A stretch of 64,000 nucleotides of DNA from Pseudomonas nitroreducens TX1 (GCF_000313755.1 NZ_AMZB01000105.1:1-64000), one strand, 5' to 3'; positions 47,878-57,778 are shown, counted from the stretch's first letter. A program made the numbers and translations. The notes: generated from the letters alone by a model not told the origin.

Positions 47878-48918
47878 ATGCTTACCGTGTACAGCGATGA
47901 TCACCGCCTGCATTTCGGCCAGTCCGAACTGGTCGACGGCAAACTCCAGCCCTGCTTCGAGATGCCCAGCCGCGCGGACACCGTGCTGGCCCGCGTGAAG
48001 TCGCAGAACCTGGGCGAGATCATCGCCCCCCAGGACTTCGGCCTCGACCCGATCCTGCGCGCGCACAACAGTCGCTATGTCGAATTCCTCAAGGGGGCCT
48101 GGGCCCGCTGGGCGGCCGAAGGCCATACCGGCGACCTGGTCTCCACGACCTTCCCGGGCCGCCGCCTGCGCCGTGACGGTCCGATCCCGACCGCGCTGAT
48201 GGGCGAGCTGGGCCACTACAGCTTCGATACCGAGGCGCCGATCACCGCCGGCACCTGGCAGGCCGTGTACAGCTCGGCGCAGGTCGCGCTGACCGCCCAG
48301 GATCACATGCGCCAGGGCGCCAACATGGCCTTCGGCCTGTGCCGTCCGCCGGGCCACCACGCCGGCAGCGACTTCATGGGCGGCTACTGCTTCCTGAACA
48401 ACGCCGCCATCGTCAGCCAGGCGTTCCTTGACCAGGGCGCCAGGCGCGTGGCCATCCTCGACGTGGACTACCACCACGGCAATGGTACCCAGGACATCTT
48501 CTACCGCCGCAACGACGTGCTGTTCGCCTCGATCCACGGTGACCCGCTGGTGGAATATCCGTACTTCCTCGGCCACGCCGACGAGCACGGCGAAGGCGCC
48601 GGCGAAGGCTACAACCACAACTACCCGCTGGCCCACGGCACCGGCTGGGATGGCTGGTCCGCCGCGCTGGAAGACGCCTGCCGGAAGATTTCCGCCTACG
48701 CGCCGGACGCGGTGGTTGTCTCCCTGGGCGTGGATACGTATAAGGACGACCCGATTTCGCAGTTCAAGCTGGACAGCCCGGACTACCTGAAGATGGGCGC
48801 GCGCATCGCCGCCATGGGCATTCCGACCCTGTTCATCATGGAGGGCGGTTACGCGGTGGAGGCCATCGGCGTCAACGCGGTGAACGTGCTGCAGGGCTAC
48901 GAAGGCGCTGCACGCTGA
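47878..48918 (+). CDS. aphA: acetylpolyamine amidohydrolase (histone-deacetylase family)
   Basis: 346 aa zinc enzyme. Catalytic and metal residues are in CRPPGHHAGSDFMGGYCFLNNAA (tandem His), ILDVDYHHGNGTQDIF (Asp-x-His ligands) and the Asp of LGVDTYKDDPIS. It deacetylates N-acetylputrescine or N-acetylcadaverine so that the free diamine can be catabolised. The frame is open further upstream, but MLTVYSDDH at 47878 is the family start. A polyamine-type binding protein follows, as expected for an uptake-and-deacetylate pair. Confidence 0.9.
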   Translation: MLTVYSDDHRLHFGQSELVDGKLQPCFEMPSRADTVLARVKSQNLGEIIAPQDFGLDPILRAHNSRYVEFLKGAWARWAAEGHTGDLVSTTFPGRRLRRDGPIPTALMGELGHYSFDTEAPITAGTWQAVYSSAQVALTAQDHMRQGANMAFGLCRPPGHHAGSDFMGGYCFLNNAAIVSQAFLDQGARRVAILDVDYHHGNGTQDIFYRRNDVLFASIHGDPLVEYPYFLGHADEHGEGAGEGYNHNYPLAHGTGWDGWSAALEDACRKISAYAPDAVVVSLGVDTYKDDPISQFKLDSPDYLKMGARIAAMGIPTLFIMEGGYAVEAIGVNAVNVLQGYEGAAR

Positions 48919-48921
48919 TAG

Positions 48922-50103
<1,182 letters not shown>

Positions 50104-50166
50104 TGTCGCTGGCGGCTGGCTGAATAGCGGATTTCCGTTGGCGGCCGGCGGGCGCGAACTGGCATG

Positions 50167-50199
50167 ATCGGCGGACTTTCTTCGAGGAAGTCCGCCGAT
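50167..50199 (+). terminator. terminator after the second binding-protein gene
   Basis: A 12-bp stem ATCGGCGGACTT / AAGTCCGCCGAT with a 9-nt loop, followed by TGTCCTTG. It ends the aphA-binding protein unit before the EamA gene. Confidence 0.7.
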
Positions 50200-50246
50200 T
50201 GTCCTTGCGGCTTTCCGATTCCTGCCAATTGCTGCCGAGCCTTGCC

Positions 50247-51185
50247 ATGAACTCCCACAGCAACATCGTCGAGCGCAAGGGCGCCGACGCTTTCGCCATC
50301 CAGGTCATGACCGGTCTGTGTGTCATCTGGGGTGTCCAGCAAGTGGTGGTGAAGCTGGCCGCGCCGGACATCGCGCCGATCATGCAGGCCTTCGGTCGCA
50401 ACCTGGTGGCCGCCGTGGTGGTGGGGCTGCTGATGTGCTGGCGCGGCGGCTGGGAAGGTTTCCTGCGCCAGGGCACGCTCAAGGGCGGGCTGCTGGCGGG
50501 CGTGTTGTTCGCCGCCGAGTTCTTCTTCATCGCCCAGGGGCTGGTCTATACGTCGGCCTCGCACATGGCGGTGTTCATCTATACGGCGCCGATCTTCTCG
50601 GCGCTGGCGCTGCACTTCCTGCTGCCCAGTGAGCGCTTGCGGCCGTTGCAATGGCTGGGGATCGGCGTGTGCTTTGCGGGAATCGCGATGTGCTTCGGCG
50701 GCGGCTTCGACATCGCCAACATGGACAGCCACACGCTGCTGGGCGACGCGTTCGGCGTGCTGGCGGGGTTCTCCTGGGGGATGACCACGGTGGCGGTGCG
50801 CACCACTCGGCTGTCCGAGGCGAAACCGATCCTGACCCTGTTCTATCAATTGCTGATCGCCGCGCTGTTGTTGCCCTTCGCCGCCCTGGCGCTGGGCAAG
50901 ACCCAGGACGTGAGCTTCACCGCCATCGGCGTGGGCAGCGTGCTGTTCCAGGGGCTGGTGGTGTCGTTCTTCAGCTACTTCACCTGGTTCTGGCTGCTGC
51001 GCCGCTACCTGGCATCGAACCTCGCGGTGTTTTCCTTCATGACGCCGATGTTCGGCATCGCCTTCGGCGTGCTGATCCTCGACGAGCCGCTGACCCTGAA
51101 TTTCGTTGCGGGCGCCGTGCTGGTGCTGGCCGGCATCACCCTGGTGAGCAGCGAGCAATGGATTCGCCGGATGCTTCGCCGCTGA
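50247..51185 (+). CDS. EamA-family DMT transporter
   Basis: 312 aa, about ten transmembrane helices in two repeats. Helix 1 is VMTGLCVIWGVQQVVVKLAAPDIAP, and the second repeat ends LILDEPLTLNFVAGAVLVLAGITL. Cargo is unknown; position after the polyamine genes could suggest an amine or amino acid but is weak evidence. ATG 50247 (MNSHSNIVERK) is preferred to a TTG 48 nt earlier because that lies in the terminator. Confidence 0.87.
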   Translation: MNSHSNIVERKGADAFAIQVMTGLCVIWGVQQVVVKLAAPDIAPIMQAFGRNLVAAVVVGLLMCWRGGWEGFLRQGTLKGGLLAGVLFAAEFFFIAQGLVYTSASHMAVFIYTAPIFSALALHFLLPSERLRPLQWLGIGVCFAGIAMCFGGGFDIANMDSHTLLGDAFGVLAGFSWGMTTVAVRTTRLSEAKPILTLFYQLLIAALLLPFAALALGKTQDVSFTAIGVGSVLFQGLVVSFFSYFTWFWLLRRYLASNLAVFSFMTPMFGIAFGVLILDEPLTLNFVAGAVLVLAGITLVSSEQWIRRMLRR

Positions 51186-51204
51186 TATGGGAAATGTCGC
51201 GCTC

Positions 51205-51218
51205 TTGATTCAGGTCAG
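51205..51218. promoter_or_regulatory. candidate Anr/Dnr box
   Basis: TTGAT-TCAG-GTCAG matches the consensus TTGAT-N4-ATCAA at 8 of 10 positions. Its centre (51211.5) would be 41.5 bp before a start at about 51253, the classic class II position. A TAGTCT -10 candidate lies at 51241-51246. It should activate the downstream leader and small gene when oxygen is low. Confidence 0.6.
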
Positions 51219-51252
51219 GCGTCGCGGCGAGGTTAGGCGATAGTCTTTGTTT

Positions 51253-51359
51253 CAAGGAGTGAGTGGCACGGGCGGAGAGTGGGACGCCGGGCTATTCTTC
51301 CTAGGGTGGCCCATGGTGGTAACGGGCCGCCCGACCTGAATTCGAACGAGGAGGTATCC
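51253..51359 (+). ncRNA. structured 5' leader, SicX-like small RNA candidate
   Basis: About 107 nt lie between the predicted start and the small ORF. They end in a stable hairpin GGGTGGCCC / GGGCCGCCC (51304-51332, 11-nt loop), 13 nt before the GAGGAGG ribosome site. In P. aeruginosa the anaerobically induced RNA SicX comes from the 5' region of PA1414, a 44-residue ORF that this one resembles (memory). The 5' end is predicted, not measured. Confidence 0.5.
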
Positions 51360-51494
51360 ATGAAAGTCTGGCTGCAAAGCATTGCGTGGAAACTCGGTGT
51401 CGCGCTCGGCCTGATCGAGCCTCCACGTCTGCAACCCATCCCCATCCGCAGCGACGAGCAAGGTCGCCTGATGGAGCAGCGCCGGCGCTACTGA
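51360..51494 (+). CDS. 44-residue conserved small protein (PA1414-like)
   Basis: MKVWLQSIAWKLGVALGLIE is an amphipathic or membrane-seeking N-terminal helix, followed by PPRLQPIPIRSDEQ and a basic RRRY end. The ribosome site GAGGAGG is among the strongest in the window. It is predicted to be very highly made when the Anr-type promoter is on. Function of the peptide is unknown; its gene may matter mainly as the host of the upstream RNA. Confidence 0.75.
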   Translation: MKVWLQSIAWKLGVALGLIEPPRLQPIPIRSDEQGRLMEQRRRY

Positions 51495-51518
51495 TAACGC
51501 CCGCGTCACGACAAAAGG

Positions 51519-51544
51519 AAAACCCGCCAGCTGGCGGGTTTTTT
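51519..51544. terminator. strong terminator after the small-protein gene
   Basis: Stem AAAACCCGCCAG / CTGGCGGGTTTT as a near-perfect palindrome, ending in TTTTTT. It is shared with the convergent MBL-fold gene, which stops 9 nt further on. Confidence 0.92.
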
Positions 51545-51552
51545 CATGCCTG

Positions 51553-52278
51553 TTATTCGTGGACCTTGAACCAGTCGTCGATCATCGCTTTCAGCCGTTC
51601 CCCGGAGAAGCTATCGAAGTGCCCGCCGTGCACGGTGCGCACCGGCAGCTCACGCAAGCGCGCAAGGCTCGCGGCGTAGTCATCGAGGTTGGAGTGGTAG
51701 GCGTCCTCGATGAGCGGGCCGTCGTAGATGATGTCGCCGGAGAAGAGCGTCCGTGTCTTCTCTTCCCACAGGCTGATGCCGCCGGGCGAATGGCCGGGGG
51801 TGTGCAATACCTGCAGGGTGCGGTCGCCGAGGTCGAGCACGTCACCTTCGTCGATGGTGCGGGTTGCTGGCGCGGCCTTGACGCGGTATTCGGCGTAGCA
51901 AAGCGGGCAGTCAGGATGCGCGTCGAACATTTCGTCGTCGACGAAGGCGGTGGCGAGGGTGCGTTCGCCGTCAGGGTTGGCGAGGATGTCGGCTTCGGCC
52001 GGATGCACCAGGCGCTCGTCGAACTCATGGTGGCCGGCGATGTGGTCGAAGTGAGTGTGGCTGGCCACGGCCAGCAGCGGGCGCTCGGTGAGCCAGGGCA
52101 GTTGTTCGCGCAGGCTGACCAGCCCGGAGCCGCTGTCCACCAGCACGTCGCGGTCGCGGCCCTGGATGTGCCACAGGTTGCAGCGGTAGAAGGGGCGGAC
52201 GTAGGGCTCGTGGATCAGGCTGACGCCGTCGTAGCAGTGGCGGACCTCGAACCAGCGGTCGCGGGTGACGATCTTCAT
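51553..52278 (-). CDS. MBL-fold metallo-hydrolase
   Basis: 241 aa. The zinc-binding motif is SHTHFDHIAG, with later HTPGHSPGG and FSGDIIYDGPLI supplying the His and Asp ligands and TVHGGHFDSFSG the last His. The fold resembles glyoxalase II or quorum-quenching lactonase-like enzymes, but no partner gene defines the substrate. ATG at 52278 starts MKIVTRDRWFEVRHC. Confidence 0.88.
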   Translation of the reverse strand: MKIVTRDRWFEVRHCYDGVSLIHEPYVRPFYRCNLWHIQGRDRDVLVDSGSGLVSLREQLPWLTERPLLAVASHTHFDHIAGHHEFDERLVHPAEADILANPDGERTLATAFVDDEMFDAHPDCPLCYAEYRVKAAPATRTIDEGDVLDLGDRTLQVLHTPGHSPGGISLWEEKTRTLFSGDIIYDGPLIEDAYHSNLDDYAASLARLRELPVRTVHGGHFDSFSGERLKAMIDDWFKVHE

Positions 52279-52324
52279 TTATTCGCGCCTTGTCGTGCTG
52301 AGCGTAGGGTGTGCAACGGGTAAC

Positions 52325-52344
52325 GGTTGTACCCCGGTACAACC
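52325..52344. repeat. short perfect palindrome upstream of the MBL gene
   Basis: GGTTGTACC / GGTACAACC with a 2-nt CC spacer, 20 nt in all. It is 47 nt before the MBL-fold start codon, so it could be an operator, or a third kind of small repeat. Only one copy was noticed in the window. Confidence 0.5.
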
Positions 52345-52391
52345 TGCCATTCATTGGCGCCAGGGCCAAGCCCGGAGTACCGGAGCTCTTC

Positions 52392-52455
52392 GTAGGAGCG
52401 AGCTTGCTCGCGAACAATCCCGAGCTGGGCGGTTCGCGAGCAAGCTCGCTCCTAC
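52392..52455. repeat. REPIN element (copy 4)
   Basis: The arms GTAGGAGCGAGCTTGCTCGC and GCGAGCAAGCTCGCTCCTAC are intact with the shortest spacer of the set (about 24 nt). It lies in the 337-nt gap 52279-52615 that otherwise holds the palindrome at 52325 and the second repeat family. Confidence 0.92.
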
Positions 52456-52497
52456 AGGCTGACGGGTTTATGGCTGTGCTGCGGGGGTTGGCTTTGC

Positions 52498-52600
52498 TCC
52501 CTCTCCCTGAAGGGAGAGGGGACCGTTCGGAGCGTTCGGATAACCAGGAGCCAGCCGGCGAGAGCGGGGCGCGCAGCCAGGGCGGGGGAGAGGCGCCCGG
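52498..52600. repeat. CCCTCTCCC-type repeat, inverted relative to the 35.2-kb copy
   Basis: A palindrome CCCTCTCCCTGAAGGGAGAGGG is followed by GAGAGCGGGGCGCGCAGCCAGGGCGGGGGAGAGG. The latter is the reverse complement of the sequence at about 35209-35242. This is the third location of the family. Confidence 0.85.
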
Positions 52601-52615
52601 GCCGGCTCCGTTACC

Positions 52616-54217
52616 TCAGGGCGCGAACGGCGCCGCTTCCATCACTTCCACGATCAGCGGACGGTCGCTCGGCGCGGTGCGCAGCAGCTCCTGCAGGTGA
52701 TCGTGGTCGCGGGCGCGCTCGGCGGCGCAGCCGAAGCCGCGGGCGATGGCGAGGAAGTCCGGGGTGTAGATATCCACACCCAGCGGGGTGATGTCGCGGC
52801 GTTCCATGTAGCGCTTGATCTCGCCGTAGCCGTAGTTGTTCCACAGCAGGACGATGATGCCCACCTTGGCTTCCACGGCGCTGGCCAGTTCGGTCATGGT
52901 GAACTGCAGGCCGCCATCGCCCATCAGGCTGATCACCGGGCGGCCCGGCTCGCCGAGCTTGGCGCCAATGGCCGCCGGCAGGCCGTAGCCCAGGGTGCCG
53001 TAGCCGGTGGAGGCGTTGAACCAGCGGCGGCCGCCGTCCAGCTCTACCAGGTGGTTGCCGCTGTAGACGGTCTGGGTCGAGTCGCCGACGAAGCGGGCGT
53101 CGGGCAGCACGTCGAGGATGGTGTCGAACAGGGTGCGGTAGTGCGCCCAGCCGCTGAAGTCCTCGGCCAGTTGCGCGCGCACCTTGGCCGCGCGCTGGGC
53201 GCCGGGGCTGGCGGCGTCGGCTTCGCGGGCCGGCAGCAGTTCCAGCAGCGCGCGCATGGCGGTGCGCGCGTCGGCCTGGATGGCGATCTGTGGCGCGAAG
53301 TTGCGCATCAGCTGCTGCGGGTCGATGTCGATGCGGATCAGCTCGCCGCCGATCTTGAAGTTGCCGTCGAACACCACATCGTAGTCGGTCTCGCCCAGCT
53401 CCGTGCCGATGGCCAGCACCACGTCGGCTTCCAGCGCCAGTTCACGCACCGGGATCAGCGACTGGTTGCTGCCGACCAGCAGCGGGTGGTCAGGCTGCAG
53501 CAGGCCCTTGGCGTTGATGGTCTGCGCGGTCGGCGCGTCCAGGGCAATGGCCAGCGCGCGGGCTTCGGCCTGGGCGGCAACGCAGCCGCCACCGAGCAGC
53601 AATAATGGCTTCTGCGCCTTGGCCAGCTTCGCGGCGGCTTCGTGCAGCGGCGAGCGGGCCGGGGCAGGGCGGGCCAGCTGTACGCGCGGCAGCACCTGCA
53701 GGTGGTCGGCCGGGGCGGTGATGATGTCCAGCGGCAGCTCGATGTGCACCGGACGCGGGCGCTCGCTGTCGAACACGGCGAAGGCGCGGGCCAGCACGGC
53801 CGGCAGCTCGTCGACGCTCATCAATGTGTGGCTGAAGGCGCTGACCCCGGCGACCATGGCGCGCTGGTTGGGCAGCTCGTGCAGGTAGCCGTTGCCGTGG
53901 GCCAGGCGCGAGCGCTCGTTGACGCTGGAGATCACCAGCATGGGAATGGAGTCGGCGTAGGCCTGGCCCATGGCGGTGAGGATATTGGTCATGCCCGGGC
54001 CGGTGATGATGAAGCAGGTGCCCGGCTTGCCGGTGACGCGTGCGTAGCCGTCGGCCATGAAGCCGGCGCCCTGTTCGTGGCGCGGGGTGATGTGGCGGAT
54101 GCCGCTGTGGGGCAGGCCGCGGTACAGCTCGACGGTGTGTACGCCGGGGATGCCGAATACGGTATCGACGCCCCAGGCTTCGAGTTGCTTGACGAGGAAT
54201 TCGCCGCAGGTGGTCAT
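52616..54217 (-). CDS. thiamine-pyrophosphate decarboxylase, 5-guanidino-2-oxopentanoate decarboxylase type
   Basis: 533 aa, acetolactate-synthase-like three-domain enzyme. The activating Glu is in TPRHEQGAGFMADGYARVTG; the TPP site is GDGGLQFTMTELASAVEAK ending LLWNNYGYG (GDG-NN motif). AruI-like enzymes of this type convert 2-ketoarginine to 4-guanidinobutyraldehyde. The match to that role comes from position beside gbuA, the guanidinobutyrate hydrolase, and from memory of the same cluster in P. aeruginosa (next to PA1417-1421). Other 2-oxo acids are possible. Confidence 0.8.
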   Translation of the reverse strand: MTTCGEFLVKQLEAWGVDTVFGIPGVHTVELYRGLPHSGIRHITPRHEQGAGFMADGYARVTGKPGTCFIITGPGMTNILTAMGQAYADSIPMLVISSVNERSRLAHGNGYLHELPNQRAMVAGVSAFSHTLMSVDELPAVLARAFAVFDSERPRPVHIELPLDIITAPADHLQVLPRVQLARPAPARSPLHEAAAKLAKAQKPLLLLGGGCVAAQAEARALAIALDAPTAQTINAKGLLQPDHPLLVGSNQSLIPVRELALEADVVLAIGTELGETDYDVVFDGNFKIGGELIRIDIDPQQLMRNFAPQIAIQADARTAMRALLELLPAREADAASPGAQRAAKVRAQLAEDFSGWAHYRTLFDTILDVLPDARFVGDSTQTVYSGNHLVELDGGRRWFNASTGYGTLGYGLPAAIGAKLGEPGRPVISLMGDGGLQFTMTELASAVEAKVGIIVLLWNNYGYGEIKRYMERRDITPLGVDIYTPDFLAIARGFGCAAERARDHDHLQELLRTAPSDRPLIVEVMEAAPFAP

Positions 54218-54260
54218 GGCAGTTCCTTAAAAATCCACAGGTAAGTCGTGATCATCATGC

Positions 54261-54295
54261 AAAAGGGCGCGGAGATCAGCTCGCCGCGCCCTTTT
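54261..54295. terminator. terminator between the symporter and decarboxylase genes
   Basis: Perfect 12-bp stem AAAAGGGCGCGG / CCGCGCCCTTTT with an 11-nt loop. It lies 18 nt after the stop of the symporter gene (minus strand), upstream of the decarboxylase start, so the decarboxylase probably has its own promoter in a gap of about 96 nt or depends on read-through. Confidence 0.85.
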
Positions 54296-54313
54296 GCCCA
54301 GCGTGGGTTCTTA

Positions 54314-55693
54314 TCAGGCCGCTTCGGCTACCGGCGCCGGGCGGGGCGACAGCAGGCTGACGACGATGAAGCTGACCAGGCCGATGGCCAGGCTGTAATA
54401 GATCGGGGTATTGGCATCGAAGCCATCCTTGAGCATGAATGCCAGTGCGGTGATGAAGCCCAGGGCCATGCTGGTGATCGCGCCGGCGGTGGTGGCGCGC
54501 TTCCAGTAGATGGCGCCGATCAGCGGGACCAGCATGCCGCCCACCAGCAGGTTGTAGGCCAGGGTCAGGGCGCTGAGCACGTCGTTCACCACCAGGGCGA
54601 TGGCCAGGACCACGACACCGGTGATCAGGGTGCAGATGCGGTTCAGGCTCAGGCGGGTGGAGCGCTGGCCGGTGACGATCGGCAGCAGGTCCTCGGTGAT
54701 GGTGGTGGAGGCGGCGAGCAGGCCGGCGCTGGCGGTGGACATCATGGCGGCCAGGGCAGCAGCGATCACCAGGCCACGGATGCCATCCGGCAGGGCGGCG
54801 CTGACGATGGCGGCGAAGGCGTTGTTGACGTTGTCCAGGTCAGGCAGCAGCACCTTGGCGCACATGCCGATCAGCGCGCCGACCAGACCGTAGATCACAC
54901 AATAGACGCCCGCGGCGGTGCCGGCGTACTTGGTGACCTTCTCGTCGCGGGCGGTGAACACGCGCTGCCAGATGTCCTGGCCGATCAGGATGCCGAAGAA
55001 GTAGATCAGGAAGTAGGTGATGATGGTGTCGTAACCGATGGTGTGGAAGCTGAAGGCGGTCGCCGGCAGCTTGGCCACCAGTTCATCCCAGCCACCCACG
55101 CGGTACAGGCAGATCGGCAGCAGGATGAACATCAGGCCGACGGTCTTGATGATGAACTGCACGATGTCGGTCAGGGTCAGCGACCACATGCCACCGATGG
55201 TGGAGTAGACCACCACGACGCCACCGCCCAGCAGCACGGACACCCAGAACGGCAGGTCGAACAGGACCTGCATCACGGTGCCGATGGCCAGGGTGGAGAC
55301 CACGCCGATCATCAGCGCATAGGCGAACATGATCACCGCGGAAGCCTGGCGGGCCATGGGGTTGTAGCGGCGCTCCAGGACCTGGGTGACGGTGAAGATG
55401 CGCAGCTTGAGCAGCGGCTTGGCCAGGAACAGGTTCAGCGCGATGATGCCGGCGCCCAGCGCGGCGCACAGCCAGAAGCCGGAGATGCCATGGACGTAGC
55501 CCAGGCGCACGGTGCCCACGGTGGAAGCGCCGCCCAGCACGGTGGCGGCCATGGTGCCCATGTAGAACGACGGGCCGAGATTGCGGCCGGCGACGAGGTA
55601 GTCTTCATGGGTCTTGGCGCGGCGCATGCCGTACCAGCCCAGCCACAACATGCCGGCGGCATATATCAGTACGACGATCAGATCTAACGCCAT
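54314..55693 (-). CDS. sodium:solute symporter family transporter
   Basis: 459 aa, about 12-13 transmembrane helices. The early GMRRAKTHEDYLVAGRNLGPSFYMGTMAATVLGGASTVG is the SSS-family signature, and the Na+-site helix occurs again as AALAAMMSTASAGLLAASTTITEDLLP. The substrate is probably a guanidino compound or amino acid, judged from the linked catabolic genes. ATG at 55693 begins MALDLIVVLIYAAG. Confidence 0.85.
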   Translation of the reverse strand: MALDLIVVLIYAAGMLWLGWYGMRRAKTHEDYLVAGRNLGPSFYMGTMAATVLGGASTVGTVRLGYVHGISGFWLCAALGAGIIALNLFLAKPLLKLRIFTVTQVLERRYNPMARQASAVIMFAYALMIGVVSTLAIGTVMQVLFDLPFWVSVLLGGGVVVVYSTIGGMWSLTLTDIVQFIIKTVGLMFILLPICLYRVGGWDELVAKLPATAFSFHTIGYDTIITYFLIYFFGILIGQDIWQRVFTARDEKVTKYAGTAAGVYCVIYGLVGALIGMCAKVLLPDLDNVNNAFAAIVSAALPDGIRGLVIAAALAAMMSTASAGLLAASTTITEDLLPIVTGQRSTRLSLNRICTLITGVVVLAIALVVNDVLSALTLAYNLLVGGMLVPLIGAIYWKRATTAGAITSMALGFITALAFMLKDGFDANTPIYYSLAIGLVSFIVVSLLSPRPAPVAEAA

Positions 55694-55827
55694 GGGTCGG
55701 TTCCTCACACTTCTTGCATTGTCATTGTTGCCGCGCGCTTGTGGCGTGCGGTAGGGCACCGGACCGGCGGCAACCGGTCCGATGGGGGCTTTGGGTTGAT
55801 GCGCTTCGCCAGGCAGCGAAGCCTGGA

Positions 55828-57342
55828 TCAGGCAGTCGGTTCGCTGATGCTGCGCACCGGGCGGTCATGGCTGGCCACCCAGCGCGGGCCCTTGGGGCCA
55901 TAGACGCCGGCCGGTTCCGGGAAGGAGCGCAGCAGGGCCAGGTAGAGCAGGGCGGCCATGCCGAGGGTGACCGGCAGGCTGATGTCGATGCCGCCGGCCA
56001 GGTTCCCCAGCGGACCGACGAACTGGCCCGGCAGGTTGACGAAGCACAGGCCCAGCGCCGCACTCGGGATCCACGCACCCATGCCGCGCCAGTTCCAGCC
56101 GTTGTGGAACCAGTAGGCGCCGCCTTCCTGGCCACGGGTGAATACCTGCAGGTCGTCGGCGTGGTAGAAGCCGCGACGGATGATCAGGCCGAGGATCATG
56201 ATCACCATCCAGGGGCTGGTGCAGGTGATGATCAGCACGGCGAAGGTGGACACGCTCTGCACCAGGTTCGCGGCGAAGCGGCCGATGAAGATGAAGGCGA
56301 TGGACAGCAGGCCGATCAACAGGGTGGCCTGCACGCGGTTGAGCAGGCGCGGGAACACGCTGGACATGTCCAGGCCGGTGCCGTACAGCGAAGTGGTGCC
56401 GGTGGACATGCCGCCGATCACCGCGATCAGGCACACCGGCAGGAAGAACCAGCTCGGCGATACCGCCAGCAGGCCGCCGACGTAGTTGTTCTGCGCGATG
56501 TAATCCGGCGCGTTGACCGCGACGATGGTGGCGGTGGCCAGGCCGAACAGGAACGGGATCAGGGTCGCCAGTTGGGCGAGGATCACCGCCAGCATGATGC
56601 GCTTCTGTGAGGTTTCGCGCGGGATGTAGCGCGCCCAGTCACCGAGGAAGGCGCCGAACGACACCGGGTTGCTCATGGCCAGCAGGGCGGCGCCGATGAA
56701 GGCGGCCCAGAAACCTTCGCTGCCCATCTGCACGGTGCCGGCGTAGCTGGCATCGAACGGGCCCGAGAAGGCGAACAGGCCGAGCAGGAACAGCAGGCTC
56801 GCTGCCCACACGGCGATCTTGTTGACCATCAGCATGAAGCGGAAGCCGTAGATGCAGACGATCAGCACCAGCACGGCGAACAGGCCATAGGCCAGGCCCA
56901 GGGTCAGGTCGGTTTCCGGCAGGTCGAACAGGCGCTTGGCGCCACCGATCAGCGCATCGCCCGAGCTCCACACGGAGAGGGAGAAGAAGGCGACGGCAGT
57001 GAGCAGCGACAGGAACGAGCCGACGATCCGCCCGTGCACGCCGAAGTGGGCGCCCGAGGAGACCGCGTTGTTGGTGCCGTTGAGCGGGCCGAACAGGCCC
57101 ATCGGTGCGAGGATGATCGAGCCGACCAGTACGCCGAGCACGATGGCCCAGACGCCGGCCTGGAACGACAGCCCGAACAGCACCGGGAAGCTGCCGAGCA
57201 CGGCGGTGGCGAAGGTGTTGGCGCCGCCGAAGATCATGCGGAACAGGTCGGTGGGCGTGGCGTTGCGTTCGTTGTCCGGGATCTGTTCGACCCCAAATGT
57301 CTCGATGGTGGTGATTGCGTGTGCGTTGTTCTTGTTATCCAT
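55828..57342 (-). CDS. NCS1-family nucleobase/cation symporter
   Basis: 504 aa, about 12 transmembrane helices. IFGGANTFATAVLGSFPVLFGLSFQAGVWAI matches the NCS1 start, and FGAFLGDWARYIPRETS plus GMSTGTTSLYGTGLDMSS are its signatures. Classical members move cytosine or hydantoins, but the next genes suggest a guanidino-type substrate here. It follows the NTF2-like gene by 25 nt on the minus strand and precedes the symporter. Confidence 0.87.
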   Translation of the reverse strand: MDNKNNAHAITTIETFGVEQIPDNERNATPTDLFRMIFGGANTFATAVLGSFPVLFGLSFQAGVWAIVLGVLVGSIILAPMGLFGPLNGTNNAVSSGAHFGVHGRIVGSFLSLLTAVAFFSLSVWSSGDALIGGAKRLFDLPETDLTLGLAYGLFAVLVLIVCIYGFRFMLMVNKIAVWAASLLFLLGLFAFSGPFDASYAGTVQMGSEGFWAAFIGAALLAMSNPVSFGAFLGDWARYIPRETSQKRIMLAVILAQLATLIPFLFGLATATIVAVNAPDYIAQNNYVGGLLAVSPSWFFLPVCLIAVIGGMSTGTTSLYGTGLDMSSVFPRLLNRVQATLLIGLLSIAFIFIGRFAANLVQSVSTFAVLIITCTSPWMVIMILGLIIRRGFYHADDLQVFTRGQEGGAYWFHNGWNWRGMGAWIPSAALGLCFVNLPGQFVGPLGNLAGGIDISLPVTLGMAALLYLALLRSFPEPAGVYGPKGPRWVASHDRPVRSISEPTA

Positions 57343-57367
57343 GACTTCCTCCCGGGGAGCCCTGTCT

Positions 57368-57778
57368 TTATGGCGTCGGCGACGGTGACAGGTGCTCGTG
57401 TGTGGCCAGCCAGCGGCCCAGTTTCGGATCACGGCGGAAGACGATGGTCTCCCGTTCGTGGTTCAGGCTTTCCTCTCCCTGGATGCGCAGCCGCGTGGCG
57501 ACGTCATGGCAGAACACGGCCACGTCCTCGCTTTGCAGGCTCACAAAGGTGTTGCTCGAAAGGCAGTCAAGGACCTCGAAGCCATCGTCACGCAGCCAGC
57601 CTTCCCACACCTCGCGGTACGCCGCGCGCGAGAGCAGCGGCACTGGCCAGGTGTGAAAGATGAAGCTGGCGTCTTCGCTGAAGGCGGCGAAGTAGGCTTC
57701 GGTGTCGGTGCGCGCGAAGGCTGCCACGAGATCGCGGGCAGCCTCCAGCACCTGTGCTACGCAGGCGTCGTTATTCAT
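57368..57778 (-). CDS. NTF2/SnoaL-like protein
   Basis: 136 aa, cone-shaped NTF2 fold. VAAFARTDTEAYFAAFSEDASFIFHTWPVPLLSRAAYREVWEGWLRDDGF and FCHDVATRLRIQGEESLNHERETIVFRRDPKLGRWLATHEHLS cover the two halves. Such proteins often bind or isomerise small molecules. Its place between gbuA (16 nt upstream) and the transporter gene links it to guanidinobutyrate catabolism; its role there is not known. Confidence 0.8.
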   Translation of the reverse strand: MNNDACVAQVLEAARDLVAAFARTDTEAYFAAFSEDASFIFHTWPVPLLSRAAYREVWEGWLRDDGFEVLDCLSSNTFVSLQSEDVAVFCHDVATRLRIQGEESLNHERETIVFRRDPKLGRWLATHEHLSPSPTP

